Source of the DNA: G965276765 sp965276825
GTDB taxonomy: Bacteria > Actinomycetota > Acidimicrobiia > Acidimicrobiales > Palsa-688
Reading direction: 5' to 3'
Assembly (NCBI GenBank): GCA_965276825.1
Contig: OZ255630.1
Location: 744,001 to 808,000, forward strand
DNA length: 64,000 nt
Shown: piece after piece, positions 34,487 through 42,503 of the stretch
Layout: the number at the start of each line of letters is the position of its first letter
Position numbering within the stretch: position 1 is the stretch's first letter
Notes under the pieces: generated by a model
Databases searched by the model: none
The model's input: only the letters and a program-made list of their open reading frames with translations
What the model was told of the DNA's origin: nothing
Made by a program: the position numbers and the translations under genes

Positions 34487-35686
34487 CTAGCGCCAGATGG
34501 CGCCGAGCGCCCGGAGGATGTTGCCTCCGAGGACGGCCCGGATGTCGTCGTCGCCGAAGCCGTGGGCGACGAGCCAGCCGCAGATGTTGGGGAAGTTCTC
34601 CGTCGGGTTCTCCAGGCCGTCGACGTAGGGCACCCGGGGGAACGACGGTCCACCCTGGGCCACCGCCACTTGGAGCAGGTCGGCGAAGATCCGGTGCAGG
34701 GCGACGTGGTCGCCGTAGAGGGTATCGGGGCCGAAGGCGACGTGGTCGATGCCCACCAGGTCGATGCAGTACAGCAGGTGGTCCATCACCGAGTGGATGG
34801 TGTGCTCGGGATGGGTCGCCGACAGCGTGGTGTGCGGCGCCGCCGACATGCCGATGATCCCGCCGGTCCCGGCGACGGCGAGCAGCACGTCGTCGGGCTT
34901 CATGCGCGGCGTGTCCCAGACGGCGCGAGCACCGGCGTGGGTCAGCAGGACCGGCGTCGTGCTCTGCTCGCAGGTGTCGAGGCTGGTGCGATCGGACGAG
35001 TGCGACACGTCGACGGCCAGACCGAGCTTGTTCATACGGGTGACGGCGCGCCGGCCGAACATGGTCAGGCCGGTGTCGTCGGGCTCGTTGAGGCCGCCGC
35101 CGAGGGAGTTGGCGTCGGAGTAGGCGATCCCGATCTGGCGAAGGCCGAGGCCGTAGAGCACGTCGAGTCGGTCGAGCTCGTTCTCGATGGGTGTGGCCGC
35201 CTCGAGCCCGAACACGACGCCGACCCGCCCGTCGCGCTTGGCCGCGATGATGTCGTCGAGGGTGCGCACGACGGTCACGACGTCCTGGTGGGCGATGTCG
35301 GCCTGGCGCATGCCGAGATCCGTGATGATGTCGTCCCAGCGCCACGGAGCGTTGCCGGTGACGCAGGCGGTGCCGTCCATCATGTTGTCGAACACGACGG
35401 TCATGCCCGACGCGACCAGTCCGGCGAAGGCGGTGTGCTGGCGGCCGGTGCGGTTGTACTCGGGTGTCTCCTCCATCCGCAGCGGGAACCGGACCGGGTG
35501 GTCGTGGAGGCTGATCACGATGGAGTCGGCGAGCAGGCGCGCCGTCCTGGCCTCCTCCGCGGGCTCCAGTGTCGCGGTGTAGGGAGGCACTCGGGCGAGC
35601 TCGGGTGCGAGCTCGAAGTCGCGCAGGTCGTCGCCGGGGGTCAGGTACCCGAACGACGTGTAGGCGGGTCGGGAGGCGTCGGTCAC
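34487..35686 (-). CDS. Membrane dipeptidase family (peptidase M19) protein
   Basis: 399 aa from the GTG at 35686, which overlaps the stop of the M20 gene. Metal ligands expected for renal-dipeptidase-like enzymes are visible: SLHDHP near the N-terminus, GLEAATP (bridging Glu), VDVSHSS and LTHAGARAVWDTPR. GIDHVAFGPD gives the final Asp. The family cleaves dipeptides, including D-amino-acid and dehydro-dipeptides. The frame is open upstream within the M20 gene but without family sequence. Despite the family name, no membrane anchor is seen. Confidence 0.9.
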   Translation of the reverse strand: MTDASRPAYTSFGYLTPGDDLRDFELAPELARVPPYTATLEPAEEARTARLLADSIVISLHDHPVRFPLRMEETPEYNRTGRQHTAFAGLVASGMTVVFDNMMDGTACVTGNAPWRWDDIITDLGMRQADIAHQDVVTVVRTLDDIIAAKRDGRVGVVFGLEAATPIENELDRLDVLYGLGLRQIGIAYSDANSLGGGLNEPDDTGLTMFGRRAVTRMNKLGLAVDVSHSSDRTSLDTCEQSTTPVLLTHAGARAVWDTPRMKPDDVLLAVAGTGGIIGMSAAPHTTLSATHPEHTIHSVMDHLLYCIDLVGIDHVAFGPDTLYGDHVALHRIFADLLQVAVAQGGPSFPRVPYVDGLENPTENFPNICGWLVAHGFGDDDIRAVLGGNILRALGAIWR

Positions 35687-37056
35687 GCGGACGGCCCCGG
35701 GTTGGGGGCCAGGCGGTGGGGCCCGTCGGCCAGGAGCCGCCAGAGCAGCTCCCATGACCGCATGCCCTCGCGCAGGCGGTGGATGCGCAGGTGCTCGTTG
35801 GGGGCGTGCAGCTTCTCGTCGGAGGTGGAGAAGGAGAAGAAGAGGGTCTTGGCCCCGAGCACCCGCTCGAAGAGGGCCGTGGCCGGGAGGGTGCCGGCGA
35901 TACAGGCCAGGAGCACCTCTTGGCCGGGGTAGACGGCTTCGAGGGCGGCGCGGCCGGCCCGGATGGCGGGGTGGCCGGCGGGGATCGTGTAGGCCGGGAC
36001 TCGGGCCTCGTCGACGATCACCCGCACCCGGACGCCGGCGACGTCCTGGGCGTTGACGTGGCGGACCACCGCGTCGAGGACGTGATCCGGCTCCTGCCCA
36101 GGGACCAGTCGGCACGAGACGTGCCCGACCGCCCTGTGGGGGATGACGGTGTACTTGCCGCCGCCCGCCACCCCGTTGATCTCGAGCGTGGGCCGCTCCC
36201 AGAGCCGCTCGATGGTGGAGAAGCCGGGCTCGCCGTGCGGAGCGGGTGCTCCGACCGCCGCGGCCCACCCGCTGTCGTCGAACGCGACACGAGCCAGTTC
36301 GGCGCGACGCCCCTCACCGAGCTCGGGGATCCCGTCGTAGAACCCGCCGACGGCCACCGACCCGTCGGCGGTGTGCAGACTTGCGAGGACCTGACTGAGA
36401 GCGTGGAGCGGGTTCGCCACCGTGCCTCCGAAGCGACCGGAGTGGAGGTCGTCGTCGGCGCCGAGCACCTCGATCGAGAGAGAGACGAGCCCCTTGGACG
36501 CCAGCGACAGGGAGGGCTCGCTCGGCCGCCACATGGCACCGTCAGCCGAGATCACGAGGTCGCAGGCGAGCTCCTCGGCGTGGTCGACGACGTAGGCCGG
36601 CAGGTGCGGGCTTCCGATCTCCTCCTCGCCCTCGAAGAGGAACTTGACGTTCAGGGGAAGGGCCCTCTCCTGGGCGATGAAGGCCTGAGCCGTCTTGACC
36701 GCGATGTAGACGGGCCCCTTGTCGTCCGTGACGCCCCTTCCCCGCACGACGTCGCCGTCGACGCGCAGCTCGAACGGAGGGGTCGTCCACTCCGCCAGGT
36801 CGCCCGTCGGCTGCACGTCGTAGTGCCCGTACACGAGGATCGTCGGCGCCCCGTCTGCGCCGAGCCACTCCCCCCGCACGACGGGATGGCCTTCGGTCTC
36901 CTCCACCCGGGCGTGGGCGAGCTCCAGCCGGGAGGCGAGCCATTGCGCGGCCGCCCGCATCGTCTCCTCGCCGGCGTCTCGACTGACGCTCGGCACGGCC
37001 ACGTAGCCGGCCAGCTCGGCCAGGTAGCCGGTGTCGTCCAGGTCAAAAGAGAGCAT
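35683..37056 (-). CDS. M20-family dipeptidase (ArgE/DapE/carnosinase-like)
   Basis: 457 aa from the ATG at 37056; an in-frame GTG at 37062 is an alternative. The two-zinc site is complete: GHYDVQP (His and Asp), GVTDDKGP (bridging Asp), EGEEEIGS (catalytic and metal Glu), ISADGAMW (Asp) and SDEKLHAPNE (His). The split catalytic domain with the dimer lid in between is normal for long M20 dipeptidases such as PepV and CNDP. The start overlaps the SDR gene by 14 bp and the stop overlaps M19, so all are one operon. Confidence 0.92.
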   Translation of the reverse strand: MLSFDLDDTGYLAELAGYVAVPSVSRDAGEETMRAAAQWLASRLELAHARVEETEGHPVVRGEWLGADGAPTILVYGHYDVQPTGDLAEWTTPPFELRVDGDVVRGRGVTDDKGPVYIAVKTAQAFIAQERALPLNVKFLFEGEEEIGSPHLPAYVVDHAEELACDLVISADGAMWRPSEPSLSLASKGLVSLSIEVLGADDDLHSGRFGGTVANPLHALSQVLASLHTADGSVAVGGFYDGIPELGEGRRAELARVAFDDSGWAAAVGAPAPHGEPGFSTIERLWERPTLEINGVAGGGKYTVIPHRAVGHVSCRLVPGQEPDHVLDAVVRHVNAQDVAGVRVRVIVDEARVPAYTIPAGHPAIRAGRAALEAVYPGQEVLLACIAGTLPATALFERVLGAKTLFFSFSTSDEKLHAPNEHLRIHRLREGMRSWELLWRLLADGPHRLAPNPGPSA

Positions 37057-37744
37057 GGCCACCGTCGATCGAGATCGTCTGCCCCGTCACCCACGAGGAC
37101 CGCTCCGACGCGAAGAACCGCACACCGTTGGCGATGTCGGACGGCTGGCCGAGGCGGCGCACGGCGATGCCATCCACCAGCCTCCGCTGGCCCTCGTCGC
37201 CGTAGCCCTCCCACTGCTCGATGGTGGTCGGGTTGGAGAGCACGAAGCCGGGGGCGATGCAGTTGACCGTGATCCCGAACGGCCCCAGCTCGTGGGCCAT
37301 CTGACGGGTGAAGCCGATCTGCCCGGCCTTGGCGCTGGCGTAGGCCTGGATCCCGGTGAGGCTGACGCTGCGGCCCGCACCCGAGGAGATGTTGACGATC
37401 CGTCCCCAGGCCCCCTCCTTCATGGCCGTCACGACGGCCCGGGTGCAGTGGAAGGTGCTCGTGAGATTGGCGTCCACCACCGCGTGCCAGTCGTCGTCGG
37501 TGACCCCCTCCAGGGACTGGCCGACCTGGCCGCACACTCCACCGGCGTTGTTCACGAGGATGTCGACGCGGCCCAGGCCGGCGAAGAAGTCGCGCACCGA
37601 TCCGGCATCGGTCAGGTCGACCGTGTCCTTGTCGACGCCATGGACGGTCGCCCCGTCCTCGCGCAGGGCGTCGGCGATGGCTGCGCCGATGCCGCTCGCC
37701 GTGCCGGTCACCATCGCGGTGCGGCGCCTGCTCGGTGTCGTCAC
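37043..37744 (-). CDS. SDR-family NAD(P)-dependent oxidoreductase
   Basis: 233 aa, classical SDR: TGTASGIG cofactor loop, NNAGG, catalytic Ser in VNISSG, and YASAK with both catalytic Tyr and Lys. Also IAPGFV and the terminal SIDGGHALF. First gene of the hydrolase operon, with a GTG start at 37744. Upstream is a 120-bp gap before kdpC. In that gap an 11-codon frame beginning with GTG ends in a TGA that overlaps this start; it could be a coupling leader or chance. Confidence 0.9.
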   Translation of the reverse strand: MTTPSRRRTAMVTGTASGIGAAIADALREDGATVHGVDKDTVDLTDAGSVRDFFAGLGRVDILVNNAGGVCGQVGQSLEGVTDDDWHAVVDANLTSTFHCTRAVVTAMKEGAWGRIVNISSGAGRSVSLTGIQAYASAKAGQIGFTRQMAHELGPFGITVNCIAPGFVLSNPTTIEQWEGYGDEGQRRLVDGIAVRRLGQPSDIANGVRFFASERSSWVTGQTISIDGGHALF

Positions 37745-37864
37745 AGGACGAACCAGTTGCTGTCGAAGACCCGCACGTCGTCATCGGCCTTTCGCTGTGG
37801 TCTCCACCGGCGCGGTCCGTGCGCGCCCGGTGGCGACCATAACCGAACCCGTCCGGGGGCCTCG

Positions 37865-38467
37865 TCACCGCCGGCTGGCGAGGGCCTGGTTGAGCTCGAG
37901 GACGTCGACGTAGGAGGAGCCCAGAAACCCGAGTTGTGGACCCTGGACGTGGGCGGCGACGAGGGCGCGCAGCGCGGCTGGGCTCAGCCCCCTGGCCTTG
38001 GCCACCATCGGTATCTGGGCGTAGGCGTCGGCGGGGGCGATGTCGGGGTCGATTCCGCTCCCTGAGGTGGTGACCAGGTCCGGGGTGGGGTCGACGCCCA
38101 TCCTGTGCCAGTAGGCGACCAGCTGTTGGGTGTCCGCGAGGAGGACCTCGGAGCGGGGGCCGAGGTTGGTGGAGCCCGATCCGCCGGCGTTGCCGTTGGC
38201 GGCGAGGGGGTTGTCGCCCCCGGCGGTGGCCGGCTTGGATCTCGGGTCGGCGGCATACGGCCCCGCGTCGTCGGGGCGGCCGTGGAACCAGTTGGGGCTC
38301 GTCCAGTTCTGCCCGATGAGGCTGGACCCGTTGGCCGTCAGCGACCCGTTGGCCTCGTGGGAGAAGAACAGCTGGGAGAGGCCGGTGCCGGCGAGGGGGT
38401 AGGCCAGGCCGAACAGCAGGAGGAAGATGACGGCGAGGATGACGGCACGGCGGAGATGGATGAGCAT
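37865..38467 (-). CDS. kdpC: K+-transporting ATPase subunit KdpC
   Basis: 200 aa. One N-terminal transmembrane helix (residues 6-28, LRRAVILAVIFLLLFGLAYP) and a periplasmic domain with GSSLIGQNWTSPNWFHGRP and DPDIAPADAYAQIP, both KdpC landmarks. It stabilises the KdpFABC complex. The ATG at 38467 shares a base with the kdpB stop (TGATG). Last gene of the minus-strand kdp operon. Confidence 0.95.
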   Translation of the reverse strand: MLIHLRRAVILAVIFLLLFGLAYPLAGTGLSQLFFSHEANGSLTANGSSLIGQNWTSPNWFHGRPDDAGPYAADPRSKPATAGGDNPLAANGNAGGSGSTNLGPRSEVLLADTQQLVAYWHRMGVDPTPDLVTTSGSGIDPDIAPADAYAQIPMVAKARGLSPAALRALVAAHVQGPQLGFLGSSYVDVLELNQALASRR

Positions 38468-40521
38468 CAGTAGGCTCCCAGTGCGGTGAGGAGGAGGTCG
38501 ATCAGCTTGATGAAGATGAAGGGCACGATGACCCCGCCGACGCCGTAGATGAAGACGTTGCGGCGCAGGATCGACGCAGAGCCGGCGGACCGGTAGCGCA
38601 CCCCTCGAAGGGCCAGTGGGATGAGGGCGACGATGACCAGCGCGTTGAAGATGACCGCTGAGAGCACCGCCGATCGGGGGCTGTGCAGCTTCATGATGTT
38701 GAGCGTGTCGAGCTGCGGATAGGTGGCGACGAAGAGGGCGGGGATGATGGCGAAGTACTTGGCGATGTCGTTGGCGATCGAGAAGGTGGTCAACGAGCCC
38801 CTGGTGATCAGCAGTTGCTTGCCGATCTCCACGATGTCGATCAGCTTCGTCGGGTTCGAGTCGAGGTCGACCATGTTTCCGGCCTCTTTGGCGGCGGTGG
38901 TGCCGGTGTTCATGGCGACACCGACGTCTGCCTGGGCGAGGGCGGGGGCGTCGTTGGTGCCGTCGCCGGTCATGGCGATGAGCTTGCCGCCTTCCTGCTC
39001 GGACTTGATCAGCTCCATCTTGGTCTCGGGGGTCGCCTCGGCGAGGAAGTCGTCGACGCCCGCCTCTTCGGCGATCGCGGCGGCGGTCAGAGGGTTGTCG
39101 CCGGTGATCATGACGGTGCGAATGCCGGTGGCGCGCATCTCGTCGAAGCGTTGCCGGATGCCCGGCTTGACGATGTCCTTCAACTCGATGACGCCGAGAA
39201 CGGTGGGTCCGTCGGCCACGACGAGGGGCGTGGAGCCGCCCCGGGCGATGCGGTCGACGGCCTCGTCGAGGGCGGCGGACGTGGTGCCACCCTGCTCGGA
39301 GACCCACCGTTTGACCGACTCGGCCGCCCCTTTGCGGATCTGTCGACCGTCGAGGTCCAGCCCCGACATCCTGGTCACCGCGGTGAACGGCACGAAGGTG
39401 TGCTCGCCGGTCGGCTTGCGCTCGACGACCCCGTAGGACCCTTCGGCCAGCGCGACGATGGAGCGTCCCTCGGGGGTCTCGTCCGCGAGGGAGGACAGTT
39501 GCGCAGCACCGGCCAGCTCGTCCACGGTGTGCTCGCCGACGGGCACGAGCTCCGACGCCATGCGGTTCCCGAGGGTGATGGTGCCGGTCTTGTCGAGCAG
39601 CAACGTCTGGACGTCGCCCGCGGCTTCGACGGCCCGACCGCTCATGGCCAGCACGTTCTTCTGCACCAGCCGGTCCATCCCGGCGATGCCGATGGCGGAG
39701 AGCAGGGCCCCGATGGTGGTGGGGATGAGACAGACGAGCAGGGAGACCAGGATCACGACGGAGACCGTCGCCCCCGAGTAGTGCCCGAAGGGTTGGAGGG
39801 CGACCACCACCGGAAGGAACACGATGGTCAACACGGCGAGGAGGATGGTGAGGGCGATCTCGTTGGGGGTCTTCTGTCGGTTCGCGCCCTCGACCAGGCG
39901 GATCATCCGGTCCATGAACGTCTGGCCGGGTTCGGTGGTGATGCGGACCACGATGCGGTCCGACAGCACGCGGGTTCCCCCGGTCACCGCTGAGCGGTCA
40001 CCGCCGGACTCGCGGATCACCGGCGCCGACTCGCCGGTGATGGCGGACTCGTCGACCGACGCCACCCCCTCGATTATCTCACCGTCGGAGGGGATCACAT
40101 CGCTCGCTTCGCAGACGACGACGTCCCCCTTTCCGAGTCGCGCGGCGGCGACGCGCTCCTCGACTCCGTCAGGGCCGAGACGTCGGGCTTCGGTGGTGGA
40201 CCGCATGCGCCGGAGGGTGTCGGCCTGGGCCTTGCCGCGACCTTCGGCCATGGCCTCGGCGAAGTTGGCGAAGATCACCGTCAGGAGCAGCCACACCGTG
40301 ATCGACCAGTCGAAGACGCTCGGCGAGTTGATCGCCTCGATGAGCGTGATCACCGTCCCGACGAGGACCACGAACATGACCGGGTTCTTGACCTGGACCC
40401 TCGGGTCGAGCTTCTTGACCGAGTCGACCAGGGCGCGGCCGAGGATCTCGCGATCGAACAGGCCCCGACTCTCGGCCACGCCGCGGGCCACGGGGGCCTG
40501 GTCCATGCTGTTGACCTCCAT
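38467..40521 (-). CDS. kdpB: K+-transporting P-type ATPase subunit KdpB
   Basis: 684 aa. P-type ATPase with phosphorylation site DKTGT (Asp310), the actuator-domain TGES in ITGESAPV, and the hinge TGDGTNDAPALAQADVG. Membrane segments cluster at 45-90, 220-280 and the C-terminus. It hydrolyses ATP to drive K+ through KdpA. ATG at 40521 overlaps the kdpA stop (TGATG); a second Met at 40506 is possible. Confidence 0.96.
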   Translation of the reverse strand: MEVNSMDQAPVARGVAESRGLFDREILGRALVDSVKKLDPRVQVKNPVMFVVLVGTVITLIEAINSPSVFDWSITVWLLLTVIFANFAEAMAEGRGKAQADTLRRMRSTTEARRLGPDGVEERVAAARLGKGDVVVCEASDVIPSDGEIIEGVASVDESAITGESAPVIRESGGDRSAVTGGTRVLSDRIVVRITTEPGQTFMDRMIRLVEGANRQKTPNEIALTILLAVLTIVFLPVVVALQPFGHYSGATVSVVILVSLLVCLIPTTIGALLSAIGIAGMDRLVQKNVLAMSGRAVEAAGDVQTLLLDKTGTITLGNRMASELVPVGEHTVDELAGAAQLSSLADETPEGRSIVALAEGSYGVVERKPTGEHTFVPFTAVTRMSGLDLDGRQIRKGAAESVKRWVSEQGGTTSAALDEAVDRIARGGSTPLVVADGPTVLGVIELKDIVKPGIRQRFDEMRATGIRTVMITGDNPLTAAAIAEEAGVDDFLAEATPETKMELIKSEQEGGKLIAMTGDGTNDAPALAQADVGVAMNTGTTAAKEAGNMVDLDSNPTKLIDIVEIGKQLLITRGSLTTFSIANDIAKYFAIIPALFVATYPQLDTLNIMKLHSPRSAVLSAVIFNALVIVALIPLALRGVRYRSAGSASILRRNVFIYGVGGVIVPFIFIKLIDLLLTALGAY

Positions 40522-42218
40522 CAGAAGAACTTCCCGTGGCTGAGCTGCTCCACGATGGGCCCGAGCGCCACCGCGGGGAAGAAGGTGAGTCCGCCGATGA
40601 TGACGATCACTCCGATGGTGAGCCCGACGAACATGGGGTTGTCCGTGCGGAACGTTCCGAGGCCTTTGGGGACGGCGTTCTTGGCGGCGAGCGACCCGGC
40701 CAGGGCGAGGACCGGGATCATGATCCCGAACCGGCCGAGGAGCATGTCGATCCCGCCGACCACGTTGTAGAAAGCCGTGTTGCCGGTGAGCCCGGCGAAG
40801 GCCGAGCCGTTGTTGTTGCCCTGGGACGTGAGGGCGTAGAGGATCTCGGTGAACCCGTGGGGACCCGAGTTGAGCGGACCGGCGCGCCCCGCGTGGATCG
40901 ACACGGCGACCGCGGTGACGATCAGGACGGTGACGGGCATGACCAGGGCGCCCAACCCGGCGAGCTTCACCTCCCGGGCCTGGATCTTCTTGCCGAGATA
41001 CTCCGGTGTTCGCCCGATCATCAATCCACCGATGAACACGGCGATCACTGCGTAGATCAGCAGGGTGTACAGGCCGCTGCCCGTGCCGCCGGGGGTGACC
41101 TCGCCGAGCATCATCCCGCTGAGCAGGCCGAAGCCGCCGATCGGGGTGAACGAGTCGTTGGCCGCACTGACGCTGCCGGTGGAGGTCTGCGTCGAGGCGA
41201 TGTTGTACAGCGCGGAGGAGGTGTCACCGAAGCGCACCTCTTTGCCTTCGGTGTTGCCGGTCGGCTGGTGGGTGATCCCTGCAGCCGCGACCGCAGGGTT
41301 GGGGCCGTGCTCGGCGGCCGCCGACAGACCGACCCAGGCCCCGAAGATGATGACCATGGCGGCGAGGAGCACGCCGCCTTGGCGGATGCTCTTGACCATC
41401 TGGCCGAAGGTGTAGGTGAGGGCCACGGGGATCGCCAGGAGGAGCACGAACGACAGGAAGAAGGTGATGCCCGTCGGGTCCTCGAACGGGTGGGCGCCGT
41501 TGGCGTTGAAGAAGCCTCCCCCGTTGGTCCCCAGTTGCTTGATGGACTCCATGAACCCGACCGGTCCGCGGGGGATGGTCTGGGATACCCCGTTGAGGGC
41601 GTCGTGGATCTGGGCGGGGCCGGCGAGGGTCTGCACCGCGCCCTCGCCGACGAAGACCAGCCCGAAGACCAGCGCGATCGGCAGGAGGATGTAGAGGGTG
41701 CACCGGGTGACGTCGACCCAGAAGTTGCCGATGGTCGGCGAGTTGCGGCGGCTGAAGCCACGGACCACGGTGATGGCCACGGCGATGCCGACCGCCGCGC
41801 TGACGAACTGTTGCACGGTGAGGGCGGCCATCTGCGAGAGGTACGACATCGTCGACTCGCCCGAGTAGTTCTGCCAGTTGGTGTTGGTCACGAACGACAC
41901 GGCGGTGTTCCACGACAGCGCCGGTGTCACCGCACCCAGGTGCTGGGGGTCGAGGGGCAGCGATCCCTGGACCCGGATCAGGATGTAGGTGAAGAGGATG
42001 GAGACGGCGGAGAAGACGATGAGCGCCCCGGCGTAGCGCGTCCAGGTCTGCTCCCGCTCGAGCTCGGGTCCGGTGCCGAGAGCCCGGTAGACCGGGCGCT
42101 CCAGCCAGCCAAGCCAGCCCACCCGGCCCTCGAAGACCGCGGCCATGTACGAGCCGAGGAACCGCCACGAGAGGCCCAGGAGCACGACCATGGCGACGAT
42201 GGTCCAGAGGAACCCCAT
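40521..42218 (-). CDS. kdpA: K+-transporting ATPase subunit KdpA
   Basis: 565 aa, about ten transmembrane segments, with repeated selectivity-filter-like pieces: SFVTNTNWQNYSGE, GTNGGGFFNANGAHPFEDP, and TSQGNNNGSAFAGL. The K+-binding channel-like subunit of KdpFABC. It begins two bases before the kdpF stop on the same strand, so it is tightly coupled to kdpF. Confidence 0.96.
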   Translation of the reverse strand: MGFLWTIVAMVVLLGLSWRFLGSYMAAVFEGRVGWLGWLERPVYRALGTGPELEREQTWTRYAGALIVFSAVSILFTYILIRVQGSLPLDPQHLGAVTPALSWNTAVSFVTNTNWQNYSGESTMSYLSQMAALTVQQFVSAAVGIAVAITVVRGFSRRNSPTIGNFWVDVTRCTLYILLPIALVFGLVFVGEGAVQTLAGPAQIHDALNGVSQTIPRGPVGFMESIKQLGTNGGGFFNANGAHPFEDPTGITFFLSFVLLLAIPVALTYTFGQMVKSIRQGGVLLAAMVIIFGAWVGLSAAAEHGPNPAVAAAGITHQPTGNTEGKEVRFGDTSSALYNIASTQTSTGSVSAANDSFTPIGGFGLLSGMMLGEVTPGGTGSGLYTLLIYAVIAVFIGGLMIGRTPEYLGKKIQAREVKLAGLGALVMPVTVLIVTAVAVSIHAGRAGPLNSGPHGFTEILYALTSQGNNNGSAFAGLTGNTAFYNVVGGIDMLLGRFGIMIPVLALAGSLAAKNAVPKGLGTFRTDNPMFVGLTIGVIVIIGGLTFFPAVALGPIVEQLSHGKFF

Positions 42219-42308
42219 CTAGAACCGCTCCGGGCTGAACATGGCGAAGCCGATGTAGAGGAACATGACGATCGCCACCACCAGCAGCACGACCTGGGTG
42301 GCGCTCAT
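42219..42308 (-). CDS. kdpF: KdpF small membrane subunit
   Basis: 29 aa. One hydrophobic helix (VVLLVVAIVMFLYIGFAMF) followed by the characteristic SPERF end of KdpF. KdpF is a lipid-like stabiliser of KdpFABC. It lies directly before kdpA and its ATG overlaps the stop of a further tiny gene upstream (ATGA). Confidence 0.9.
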   Translation of the reverse strand: MSATQVVLLVVAIVMFLYIGFAMFSPERF

Positions 42309-42388
42309 ACCCGGTCCAATGCCCACACCAAGCCGAGCATGAGGGCCACGAAGGCCACCATGCCGAGGACGGAGAGAAAGTCAGCCAT
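42305..42388 (-). CDS. 27-aa single-helix membrane peptide upstream of kdpF
   Basis: ATG at 42388, 27 codons, stop overlapping the kdpF start (ATGA). The peptide has an acidic N-terminus (MADF), a hydrophobic span of about 20 residues and a charged end (ALDRV), the layout of a one-pass membrane protein. It is the first gene of the kdp operon. I have seen similar unnamed tiny frames ahead of kdpF in actinobacteria, but cannot name a family. Role unknown; perhaps a second small Kdp subunit or a coupling leader. Confidence 0.65.
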   Translation of the reverse strand: MADFLSVLGMVAFVALMLGLVWALDRV

Positions 42389-42426
42389 GCCCGCAGCATG
42401 GTCAGGCATTCGTGGCCGCGGAAGGC

Positions 42427-42477
42427 TCTTAGCGCGTTCTTAGCGGCGCGACCGAGAATCTTGACGGCCTCTTGACG
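42427..42477. promoter_or_regulatory. KdpE-type (OmpR-family) half-sites between kdpF operon and kdpDE
   Basis: Two pairs of direct repeats in the 115-bp divergent gap. TCTTAGCG occurs at 42427-42434 and 42438-42445; TCTTGACG at 42459-42466 and 42470-42477. Within each pair the spacing is 11 bp, and the pairs are 32 bp apart, about three helical turns. Tandem half-sites on one face of the helix are the usual binding mode of OmpR-family regulators, so this is a likely KdpE site for one or both operons. Confidence 0.62.
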
Positions 42478-42503
42478 CCCGGCCCGGTCACACTGGTAGG
42501 ACC

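Noticed and set aside
32573..35932. Very long plus-strand open frame (over 1100 codons) opposite the DUF885 and M19 genes
   Set aside because: It is a shadow of high-GC coding DNA on the other strand: low-complexity Gly/Val/Asp/Arg composition, no recognisable domain, and the opposite strand has clear families.
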